This document shows, one piece after another, positions 34,848 to 41,961 of a stretch of DNA of 64,000 nt. The stretch spans positions 1-64,000 of the forward strand of contig NZ_JALNUR010000009.1 in assembly GCF_026540895.1 (NCBI RefSeq). The letters are read 5' to 3'. The notes under the pieces were generated by a model. That model was given only the letters and a program-made list of their open reading frames with translations, searched no databases and was not told the DNA's origin. Position numbers and translations under genes: made by a program. Positions within the stretch are counted from its first letter, which is position 1. Every line of letters starts with the position of its first letter. The DNA comes from Sphingomonas sp. GM_Shp_1. GTDB taxonomy: Bacteria; Pseudomonadota; Alphaproteobacteria; Sphingomonadales; Sphingomonadaceae.

Positions 34848-35237
34848 GTGGGGGATGAAGAGGAACTGCACGGCATTCAGGATGTTGCGAACAGCCTGGG
34901 CGTCACGACGCGCACGCTGCGCTTCTATGAGGATCGCGGGCTGATCGAACCGCGCCGGGTGGGCACTGCGCGGGTCTATTCCAAGCGCGAGACGGCGCGA
35001 ATGCAGTTGATCCTGCGCGGCAAGCGGCTGGGCTTTTCCCTCCGCGAGATCGAAGAGTTCCTACGGCTATACGATGCCGATCCCCAGCATGTCGAACAGA
35101 TGCGCGTTCTGGCCGAACGGTGCCGCGAGCGGGTGAACGAACTCCGCCAGCAGATGACGGCGCTGGTGCAGACGGTGGAGGAACTGGAGACGATCGAACG
35201 CCAGGCGCGCGAGCGGATCGCGAAAGCGGGGGTGTAA
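34848..35237 (+). CDS. MerR-family regulator, likely of fatty-acid/acyl-CoA catabolism
   Basis: A 129-residue MerR protein with a GTG start. The helix-turn-helix and wing read IQDVANSLGVTTRTLRFYED and RVYSKRETARMQLI; residues about 80-120 form the long coiled-coil dimer helix. There is no C-terminal Cys-rich metal site, so it is not a metal sensor. Small MerR proteins of this kind (LiuR-like) control acyl-CoA catabolism in other proteobacteria. Being co-transcribed with fadD and next to fadA supports the same role here; the dyads at 33037-33060 and 27629-27656 are the candidate sites. Confidence 0.85.
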   Translation: MGDEEELHGIQDVANSLGVTTRTLRFYEDRGLIEPRRVGTARVYSKRETARMQLILRGKRLGFSLREIEEFLRLYDADPQHVEQMRVLAERCRERVNELRQQMTALVQTVEELETIERQARERIAKAGV

Positions 35238-35243
35238 TCCGAT

Positions 35244-35367
35244 CCTCCCCAGCATGGGGAGGTGGCAGGCCGAAGGCCTGACGGAGGGGGGCTTCCACAA
35301 AGGGCGTCCCTCGCGGCGGTCCCCCTCCACCATGCTGCGCATGGTCCCCCTCCCCGTACCGGGGAGG
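35244..35367. repeat. Palindromic repeat family A, copy 4
   Basis: Left hairpin CCTCCCCAGCATGGGGAGG (35244-35262), right hairpin CCTCCCCGTACCGGGGAGG (35349-35367), with interior GGCAGGCCGAAGGCCTGACG and CCACCATGCTGCGCATGG. It fills the gap between the convergent MerR and NodT-type genes, leaving 6 nt and 2 nt to the two stop codons. Confidence 0.85.
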
Positions 35368-35369
35368 GA

Positions 35370-36839
35370 TCAGCTCGCCGTCGGCGCGCGCCAGCCCAGG
35401 CCGAGGGCTTTTTGCAGCGCCACATAATCGTTGGTCAGCCCGGCCACCGCCTGCGAGAGCGACTGATCCGCCGCCACACGCTGCCGCTCCGCATCCAGCG
35501 TGTCGATCAGCGTCGCGGCCCCGGCCCGGTAGCGCTGCTGCATCAGCACCGCCGAGCGATCCGCCGACGCCTTGGCCCTGGCCAGCGTCGCCACCGTGTT
35601 CCGCCGCGCCCGGAAACGCGACAGCGCATCCTCGGCATCGCGCAGCGCCAGCAGGACCGCGCCGCGATACTGTGCCTCCGCCTCGTCACGCGCGCCCTCG
35701 GCCTGGCCGACACGGGCATTGGCGCGGCCGAAGTTCAGCGCGTTCCACTGGAGCATCGGCGCGCCCAGCGTCACCAGATTATCGAGATCGGTCAGCGAAT
35801 CCAGCGAGGTGCCGCCGATGCCGATGATCCCCATCAGGTTGAGGCGCGGAAACTTCGCCGCCTCCGCCACGCCGATCCGCGCGGTCTGCGCGGCCAGGTT
35901 GCGTTCGGCGGCGCGGATGTCGGGGCGACGCTGGAGCAGCGCGGTCGGATCGCCCACCGCCACCTGTGCGGGGGGCAGCGGCACCTTGCCCGGCTGGCTG
36001 AGCCGCTGGTCCAGCGTCCCCGGCGCTTCGCCGATCAGGATGGCGAGCGCATTCAAATAGGTCTCGACCGAGGAGGAGAGCGGCAGGATCTGCGCGTCGG
36101 TGCTCTCCACCTGGTTGCGCAGACGCTCGACCTCCAGTTGCGAGGCGGTGCCGTTGGCGAAACGCTGCTCGGTCAGCTTCAGCGTGTCGCGCTGCATCCG
36201 CGACGCGTCGCGCGCCAGGATCAGCCGCTGTTGCGCGTCGCGCAGGCCGATATAGGCCTGGGCGACATCGGCGCTGAGCGACACCTGCGCATCGGCGACA
36301 TTGGCCTCCGCCGCCGCCGCGCTGGCGCGCGCCGCCTCCACCGTGCGGCGGCGTCCGCCGAACAGGTCGATCTCCCAACTCGCGTCGAAGCCCAGGTTGA
36401 AGAAATCGACATTGGTGCCGCCGCCCGAGCCGCCGCTGGCCCCACCCTGGCCCCCGCCCTGCTCTTCGCCGCCGCCCAGATTCAGCTCGGGCAGATTGGC
36501 GTGAAGATAGGTCGCGCTGGCATTGGCATTAGGCGCCTGATTGGCCCGCTCCAGCCGCAAGGCCGAGCGCGCCTGCTTCAACCGCGCCTGGGCCACCGCG
36601 ACGTTCGGATTGGCCTCCAGCGCGCGCTCCTCCAGCCAGGTGAGCATGGGATCGTTCAGCGTCGTCCACCAGTCGGCCACCGCCGGTGCGGTGGTCGCGA
36701 GCGTGTTGTCGGCGCGCGCGAACCCGGCGGGGGGCGTCGCGGCCGAGCCTATGCCCTTGGGAGGTCCGGCATAGTTGGGCCCGACGGTGCAGGCCCCGAG
36801 CAGGAGGAGCGGGATGAGGGAAAGCTGCTTGCGCATCAT
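35370..36839 (-). CDS. Outer-membrane efflux lipoprotein (NodT family)
   Basis: About 489 residues of a TolC-like RND/MFS outer-membrane factor. The N-terminus is a lipoprotein signal (LIPLLLLGACTVGPNYAGPP, lipobox LLGAC). Two OEP repeats follow, with long helices (AQARLKQARSALRLERANQ and SLSADVAQAYIGLRDAQQRL), and RPDIRAAERNLAAQTARIG. It would form the trimeric exit duct for the EmrAB pump. Starts at tandem ATGs at 36839/36836. It follows the EmrB gene after 5 nt, as third gene of the operon. A Gly/Ser-rich insertion near residue 145 (GGGEEQGGGQGGASGGSGGG) is unusual for the helical barrel. Confidence 0.93.
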   Translation of the reverse strand: MMRKQLSLIPLLLLGACTVGPNYAGPPKGIGSAATPPAGFARADNTLATTAPAVADWWTTLNDPMLTWLEERALEANPNVAVAQARLKQARSALRLERANQAPNANASATYLHANLPELNLGGGEEQGGGQGGASGGSGGGTNVDFFNLGFDASWEIDLFGGRRRTVEAARASAAAAEANVADAQVSLSADVAQAYIGLRDAQQRLILARDASRMQRDTLKLTEQRFANGTASQLEVERLRNQVESTDAQILPLSSSVETYLNALAILIGEAPGTLDQRLSQPGKVPLPPAQVAVGDPTALLQRRPDIRAAERNLAAQTARIGVAEAAKFPRLNLMGIIGIGGTSLDSLTDLDNLVTLGAPMLQWNALNFGRANARVGQAEGARDEAEAQYRGAVLLALRDAEDALSRFRARRNTVATLARAKASADRSAVLMQQRYRAGAATLIDTLDAERQRVAADQSLSQAVAGLTNDYVALQKALGLGWRAPTAS

Positions 36840-36844
36840 GGGTC

Positions 36845-38398
36845 TCAATGCATCGCCACGGGGCCGCCCTTGGGCAGCGGGCGGAGGAACAGGACAAGCG
36901 GCATCACCATCAGGATGCCGACGCACAGGATGAAGAACAGGTCGTTATAGGTCATGACCAGCGCCTGTTGCCGGATCGTATTGCCGATCATGCGCAGCGC
37001 CGCGTCGGGGCTGCCGAACTGCTGGGTCAGCGCGTCGATCCAGCCTTGCGTCGATCCCGAATTGGCCGACAGCGATTCCTCCAGGCGGCGCTCGTGCAGG
37101 AAGCTGCGCTGGTCCTGCACCGTCGCGATCCCGGCCAGCGCGAAGGAGCCGCCCAGGTTGCGCGCCGCGCTGAACAGCCCCGCCGCATCGCCCGCCTGCG
37201 ACGGCGGCACGGAGGAGATCGCGGCCTGGTTCAGGAACAACATGCCCAGGATGGTGCCAACGCCGCGCAACAGCTGCGAGTCGGTGAACGAGCTACCGGT
37301 CGAATCCGCGGTCAGCACCGTGTCGATCCCCGCGCTCAATGCCATGATGCCCAGGCCCAGTCCGACCGCGATGCGGATATCGACCCTTTTGATCAGGATC
37401 GGGGTGAAGGGCATCATGATCAGGCTGGGAATGCCGCTCAACAGCACGACCTTGCCCGCCTGGAACGCATTATATCCGGCAATCGAGGCGAGGAACTGCG
37501 GGATCACATAGGAGGTGCCGTAGAGCACCATGCCCAGCACGATGCCCATGATCACGACGCTGCCGAACTGACGGTCGAGCAATAGCTTCAGCCGGATGAC
37601 CGGGCGCGACGCGACGAATTGCCCGGCGAACAACAGCCCGAAGCCGAAGATCGACAGGATGGTCAGCTCGATGATCTCGCGCGACTCGAACCATTGCTCG
37701 CGCTGCCCCTCTTCCAGGACCACGGTCAGTCCGCCGAGCCCGAGCGCAAGGCCCGCAATGCCCAGCCAGTCGGCCTTGGCCAGTTCGGACAGATGCGGCT
37801 TCTGGTGCGGCAGGCCGACCAGCAGCAGCGTGACGAGCACCGCGCCCACCGGAATGTTCAGGAAAAAGGCATAGTGCCAGCTGACATTCTCGGTCAGCCA
37901 GCCGCCGATCAGCGGCCCCATCACCGGCCCCAGAATGGCGGTGACGCCGAAGAAGGCGGTGCCGATCGGCTGCTGCTCGCGCGGCAGGCGGGTGGCGATG
38001 ATGGTCAGCGCGGTCGGGATCAACGCGCCGCCGGTGATCCCCTGCCCCGCCCGTCCGATGATCATCATCGTCAGGTTGGTCGACAGCCCGCACATCACCG
38101 AAAAACCGGTGAACAGGATCGAGGCGATCAGCAGGAAGGTCCGCAGGCCGAGCAACCGCTCCAGCCAGGCGGACAGCGGGATGATGATGATCTCGGCGAC
38201 CAGATAGGAGGTCGCGATCCACGTCCCCTCCGTCCCGCTCGCGCCGATCTCGCCCTGAATGGTCGGCAGCGCCGAGTTGACGATCGAGATGTCGAGCGTC
38301 GCCATCAGCGCACCGATGCTGCCCGCCGCGACGGCGAGCCAGGCGGTCAGGTCCGCCTTGGCCGGAGGGGCACCCCGTTGGGCGGCGGCGGCGCTCAC
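36845..38398 (-). CDS. emrB: EmrB-type DHA2 MFS multidrug efflux pump
   Basis: A 517-residue, 14-segment major facilitator. Motifs: ATLDISIVNSALPTIQGEIG in TM1, WIATSYLVAEIIIIPLSAWL, the loop motif GRAGQGITGGALIPTALTII and LGPVMGPLIGGWLTENVSW (antiporter motif C). The start is a GTG that overlaps the EmrA stop (GTGA). With EmrA and the NodT-type lipoprotein it forms a tripartite pump across both membranes. Substrates are unknown. Confidence 0.94.
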   Translation of the reverse strand: MSAAAAQRGAPPAKADLTAWLAVAAGSIGALMATLDISIVNSALPTIQGEIGASGTEGTWIATSYLVAEIIIIPLSAWLERLLGLRTFLLIASILFTGFSVMCGLSTNLTMMIIGRAGQGITGGALIPTALTIIATRLPREQQPIGTAFFGVTAILGPVMGPLIGGWLTENVSWHYAFFLNIPVGAVLVTLLLVGLPHQKPHLSELAKADWLGIAGLALGLGGLTVVLEEGQREQWFESREIIELTILSIFGFGLLFAGQFVASRPVIRLKLLLDRQFGSVVIMGIVLGMVLYGTSYVIPQFLASIAGYNAFQAGKVVLLSGIPSLIMMPFTPILIKRVDIRIAVGLGLGIMALSAGIDTVLTADSTGSSFTDSQLLRGVGTILGMLFLNQAAISSVPPSQAGDAAGLFSAARNLGGSFALAGIATVQDQRSFLHERRLEESLSANSGSTQGWIDALTQQFGSPDAALRMIGNTIRQQALVMTYNDLFFILCVGILMVMPLVLFLRPLPKGGPVAMH

Positions 38399-39591
38399 CG
38401 GCGCTGCGCCCCCTCCCGCGCTTCGTTATGCTGGTCCTGCTGCTCGGCGATCCGCTTCAGCGCGCCCTTGGCGGAGCGGGTGTCGACCGTCACCTCGACC
38501 GACATGCCCGGCACCATCAGGGCGCGGGTCTGCGCATCGGCGTCGACCGCGATGCGGACGGGCACGCGCTGCACGATCTTGGTGAAGTTGCCGGTCGCGT
38601 TCTGCGGCGGCAGCAGCGAGAATTGCGCGCCGGTACCCGGCGCCACGCTTTCGACATGGCCCTTGATCTCGACGCCCGGCAGCGCATCCACTTCGATCTT
38701 CACCGGCTGGCCGGGACGCATCAGGCCGAGTTGCGTCTCCTTGAAGTTCGCATTGATGTAGAGCTGGCCGACCGGCACGATCGACATGGTGCGGGTGCCC
38801 GCCTGGACGAACTGGCCGACGCGCACCGTCTTGTTGCCGACACGGCCTGCGATCGAGGCGCGGATCATGGTCGAGCCCAGATTCACCTCGGCCGCGTCCA
38901 ACTGCGCCCGTGCGGCCTGGCCCTGCGAGCGAGCCTGCTGCCCTTGCGCATTCAGCGTACCGATGCGGCGGCGCGCAGCGGACAGCGCGGCATTGGCCGC
39001 CGCGACCTTGGCATTGGCCTGACGCGCCTGGTTCTGAAGCTGCGACAGACGTTCGCGGCTTTCCGCACCCGACGCGGCGAGCGGGGTGTAGCGCGCGACT
39101 TCGGCCTGGGCGAAGACGGCATCGCTCTGCGCGGCGCGGAGATCGGCCTCGGCGCGATCGATCGCGGCCTGCTGTTCCTTGATCTGCGCCTGAACGCCCT
39201 CGGCATTGGCCTGCGCCACGCCGATCTGCGCCTCGATCTGCGCGGTTTGCGCGCGATAGTCGCGGGTGTCGATCTGGAGCAGCGGCTGCCCCGCCTGGAC
39301 GTTCTGGTTCTCGCCGACGAACACCTTGTCGACATAGCCCGACACCTTGGGCGCGACGGTCACCGCATCGGCCTGGATGAAGGCGTCGTTGGTCGCCTGC
39401 ATATACTGGCCGACGCTCTTGTAGTTCGCATACCAGAACACGCCGACGATCACCGCGACCGCCGCGACGACCAGCAGGATGATGCGGATCCGCCGCTTCT
39501 TGGCGGGTGGGACGGGGGTCTTGTCTTCCGCTTCGGCCGCATCCTGCGCGCCGGCGTCCTGCCCCTCATTCACGTGATGTGCGTCGGCCAT
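38395..39591 (-). CDS. emrA: EmrA-type membrane-fusion (HlyD) protein
   Basis: A 398-residue periplasmic adaptor. A single N-terminal membrane anchor (IILLVVAAVAVIVGVFWYAN) is followed by the biotinyl-lipoyl half-motif (VTVAPKVSGYVDKVFVGENQ), a long coiled coil (about residues 100-220, with Ala/Gln-rich heptads such as AAIDRAEADLRAAQSDAVFA) and the second lipoyl/beta-barrel part (IRASIAGRVGNKTVRVGQFV). Start: ATG at 39591 (MADAHHVNEG); an upstream ATG at 39651 overlaps the regulator region. First gene of emrA-emrB-nodT, divergent from marR. Confidence 0.94.
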   Translation of the reverse strand: MADAHHVNEGQDAGAQDAAEAEDKTPVPPAKKRRIRIILLVVAAVAVIVGVFWYANYKSVGQYMQATNDAFIQADAVTVAPKVSGYVDKVFVGENQNVQAGQPLLQIDTRDYRAQTAQIEAQIGVAQANAEGVQAQIKEQQAAIDRAEADLRAAQSDAVFAQAEVARYTPLAASGAESRERLSQLQNQARQANAKVAAANAALSAARRRIGTLNAQGQQARSQGQAARAQLDAAEVNLGSTMIRASIAGRVGNKTVRVGQFVQAGTRTMSIVPVGQLYINANFKETQLGLMRPGQPVKIEVDALPGVEIKGHVESVAPGTGAQFSLLPPQNATGNFTKIVQRVPVRIAVDADAQTRALMVPGMSVEVTVDTRSAKGALKRIAEQQDQHNEAREGAQRR

Positions 39592-39650
39592 CCAGGCCTC
39601 CCTGTCGATGGAATCAATAGAACCTGACGGTGCTTTTGCTCGCACTTGCA

Positions 39651-39673
39651 CAATAAGGCAAGACCATTTATTG
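39651..39673. promoter_or_regulatory. Candidate MarR operator between emrA and marR
   Basis: CAATAA (39651-39656) and TTATTG (39668-39673) form an inverted repeat with 11-nt spacer in the 96-nt divergent gap. An overlapping CTTGC/GCAAG dyad (39645-39662) is also visible. Either could bind the adjacent MarR dimer and control both directions. Confidence 0.45.
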
Positions 39674-39687
39674 AGCTACCTCACAAT

Positions 39688-40137
39688 ATGCCTGATCATG
39701 ATGCCTTGGCCCTTCGCTACAGTCGTATCTACCAGCGGCTCCATCGCCACCTCGACCGGCGCATGGCGGCGCAGGGGGCATCCTTGGCGCGCGCCAAGCT
39801 GCTGCATTTCATCGCGAACAACATGCCGGTGCGCGCGGCGGACGTGGCGGAGTGGTTCAACCTCGCCCCGCGAACCGTGACGCAGGCGATCGACACGATG
39901 GAGCGCGACGGGCTGGTGGTGCGCGTGGCGGACCCGGGCGACCGGCGGGCCAAGCGGCTGGAGATCACCGAAAGCGGCGAACAGGTCATCCGCCAGACCG
40001 AGCCGTTGCGCCGCGAACTGGTCGAACAGGCCTTTTGCCTGCTGACCCCGGACGATACCGCGCAACTCGAGCGCATTCTCGACAAGCTGGAACTGGCGAT
40101 CGAAACGCGGCTGGAGGGGCCGTCCAGCGAGCCTTAG
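39688..40137 (+). CDS. MarR-family transcriptional regulator of the efflux operon
   Basis: A 149-residue winged-helix regulator: VRAADVAEWFNLAPRTVTQA is the helix-turn-helix, followed by the wing ADPGDRRAKRLEITESG with the family DxR signature. Flanking helices form the dimer. It is divergent from emrA-emrB-nodT, the usual arrangement for a MarR repressor that senses the pumped compounds. Start: ATG at 39688 (MPDHDALALR); an in-frame ATG at 39646 would include the candidate operator. Confidence 0.88.
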   Translation: MPDHDALALRYSRIYQRLHRHLDRRMAAQGASLARAKLLHFIANNMPVRAADVAEWFNLAPRTVTQAIDTMERDGLVVRVADPGDRRAKRLEITESGEQVIRQTEPLRRELVEQAFCLLTPDDTAQLERILDKLELAIETRLEGPSSEP

Positions 40138-40173
40138 GGCGGTAAGTTCCTCCCTGATCCAGGTCGGAGTGCG

Positions 40174-40593
40174 TTACCGCACCTCGCCATAGAATTTCAG
40201 CGCAGGGGGCGCATGGTCGAGCGGTTGCCCCGTCGCCACCCGATACGCCGCACGAACCGCCGCGCCCAGGCTGCCCGCACGAAAGGGCTTGGCGATGCAG
40301 CCGATGACCAGCGGATGCCCGCCACGATCGGGACAATTGCCGCTGAGGAACACGCAAGGGATACCGCGATCGGCCAGAAGCTGCGCGGCGGTCAGCCCGC
40401 TATCCCCGTCCGCCAGCTTGACGTCGCACAGGGCGAGGTCGGGCCGGTCCTGCTCCGCCAGCGCCATGGCGGACGCCACCGTGTCGGCGATGCCGACGAT
40501 GCGGTGACCGTGAAGCGTCAGCGCGTCCTCGACCAGCATCGCGACCAGCGCTTCGTCCTCGATGATCAGCAGGTTCAGCGGATCGTCGGGCAT
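40174..40593 (-). CDS. Single-domain response regulator
   Basis: A 139-residue receiver domain without an output domain. The acidic pocket is seen in LLIIEDEALVA, phosphoacceptor Asp57 in PDLALCDVKLADG, Ser84 in VFLSGN and Lys102 in GCIAKPF. It lies 22 nt behind the HWE-like kinase and is presumably its partner, as in many alphaproteobacterial kinase/single-domain pairs. Start: ATG at 40593; the upstream in-frame start at 40653 overlaps the kinase. Output must come through protein contacts. Confidence 0.88.
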   Translation of the reverse strand: MPDDPLNLLIIEDEALVAMLVEDALTLHGHRIVGIADTVASAMALAEQDRPDLALCDVKLADGDSGLTAAQLLADRGIPCVFLSGNCPDRGGHPLVIGCIAKPFRAGSLGAAVRAAYRVATGQPLDHAPPALKFYGEVR

Positions 40594-40615
40594 GTCATCC
40601 CTGCGGGGATCGTCA

Positions 40616-41782
40616 TCAATGCGCGCAACCGTGCCCGAATTCACCGCCGTCATGCGGCATGACCAAGATCAGGCACTCGTCATCCTCGTTCGTCAATGTC
40701 GCTCGCAGTTGGTGGCAAAGCCGCACGACGAGCCGATTCTGCTCGGCAATGGTCGCGACACGTCCCCATCCGGAGCCCTGAAACGAGATGTTCAGCTTTT
40801 CGTTCCCGTCGCGCTCGACGGCCTGCAATGTGATCCGGGGCAGCGCCCCCCCGTCTTCCAGAAGGGCGTCGAGCAGCAGCGCCGCCGCCACCGCCCGCTC
40901 GATCGGTACCGCCAGCGGCAGAGGCGCGTGGATGGTCCCGGTGGGAACATCGCCCCGCAACTGGGTGATGACGTCGCCGAACAGCGCGGGCAGGTCGACC
41001 AGCCCCGGATCGGCGGTGGCGTAGAGCGGGCGGTGCGCGCTTGCCAGCACCTGCAACCGCTCCGCCGCGCGCGACAGCGCCGTCCGGGCGGCGGGCTCGA
41101 CCGCCGAACGCACCTCATGCGACACCAGACCGATCGCGACTTGCAGCGCGTTGCGGACCCGGTGGTTCAATTCCGCCAGCAACCGCGCCTGCGTGTCGAT
41201 GCCGTGGCGCAACGCCTCCTCGATACGCAAGCGATGCTGCGCCAGCGCGGCATAATGGCAGAGCAGCAGGAGCAGCCGCCGCTCCTCTTCGTCGAAGGGT
41301 CGCGCCGTGCGCCGCCCGAAGCCCAACGTGCCCAGCACCTCGTCCCCGTGCAGCAACGGCATGCACAGATAGACCTCGACGCCCAGCGACCGGACATAGC
41401 TCGTCCGGGTTTCCGCATTCCCCTGCACATCGGTCAGGTGCAGCGTCCGCCGCTCGCGCATCACCTGCCCGCAGGCGGAGCTTTCGACATCCAGCATCGC
41501 CGCCTCGTGGCGTTCGGCGCGGGTCAGTCCGCCCGACGCCTCCAGCCGGGTCGCGTCGCCATCGCGGCGGAAATGGAAGAAGACGTCGAGCCGAAGCTCG
41601 TCACGGATCAGCGCGAACAGCGAGTCGATCATCGCCGCCGGATCGTCGGCAGTCATCAACCGCTCGGTCGCCGCCGCCACCAACGCCAGATAGCGGCGCA
41701 CATCGGCGGGATCGGCGGTCGCCGTCGCGATCGTATCACCGGTCAAGGGCAATGGCGGAGTCAATGGCGGGGCAAGAACCAC
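40616..41782 (-). CDS. GAF-domain HWE/HisKA2-type histidine kinase with degenerate ATP site
   Basis: A 388-residue soluble protein. Residues about 30-185 form a GAF sensor domain (MIDSLFALIRDELRLDVFFH to LGTLGFGRRTARPFDEEER). The dimer/phosphoacceptor helix carries His207 in AELNHRVRNALQVAIGLV, typical of HWE/HisKA2 kinases. The following ATPase region is odd: where family members have an Asn-containing N box there is RAVAAALLLDALLEDGGALP, and the DxGxG loop is replaced by FQGSGWG. ATP binding may therefore be weak or lost. A single-domain response regulator follows. No membrane helix, so the GAF domain likely senses a cytosolic ligand, light or redox state. Confidence 0.82.
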   Translation of the reverse strand: MVLAPPLTPPLPLTGDTIATATADPADVRRYLALVAAATERLMTADDPAAMIDSLFALIRDELRLDVFFHFRRDGDATRLEASGGLTRAERHEAAMLDVESSACGQVMRERRTLHLTDVQGNAETRTSYVRSLGVEVYLCMPLLHGDEVLGTLGFGRRTARPFDEEERRLLLLLCHYAALAQHRLRIEEALRHGIDTQARLLAELNHRVRNALQVAIGLVSHEVRSAVEPAARTALSRAAERLQVLASAHRPLYATADPGLVDLPALFGDVITQLRGDVPTGTIHAPLPLAVPIERAVAAALLLDALLEDGGALPRITLQAVERDGNEKLNISFQGSGWGRVATIAEQNRLVVRLCHQLRATLTNEDDECLILVMPHDGGEFGHGCAH

Positions 41783-41961
41783 GTTCTACAGATAGCGGTC
41801 CCCGCCCGCCCCTCCAAGGGTCAAGAAGCTGAAATAGGATAAGATGAAAGTCACTTTCTTTCAGACTCTTACTTCACTCGACCCATTCGCCATGTCGTGC
41901 CGCCCTCCCCGTCCGGACCGGAAGGGGAAGGCGACATGCTCGCCACCCTGAAGAGGCGGAA

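Noticed and set aside
15931..35367. Regular palindromic repeats as a CRISPR array
   Set aside because: The four copies are kilobases apart, not spaced by short unique spacers, and no cas genes are present.
35262..36950. 562-residue plus-strand frame opposite the NodT-type gene
   Set aside because: Shadow of a confirmed gene; begins inside a repeat and lacks any domain.
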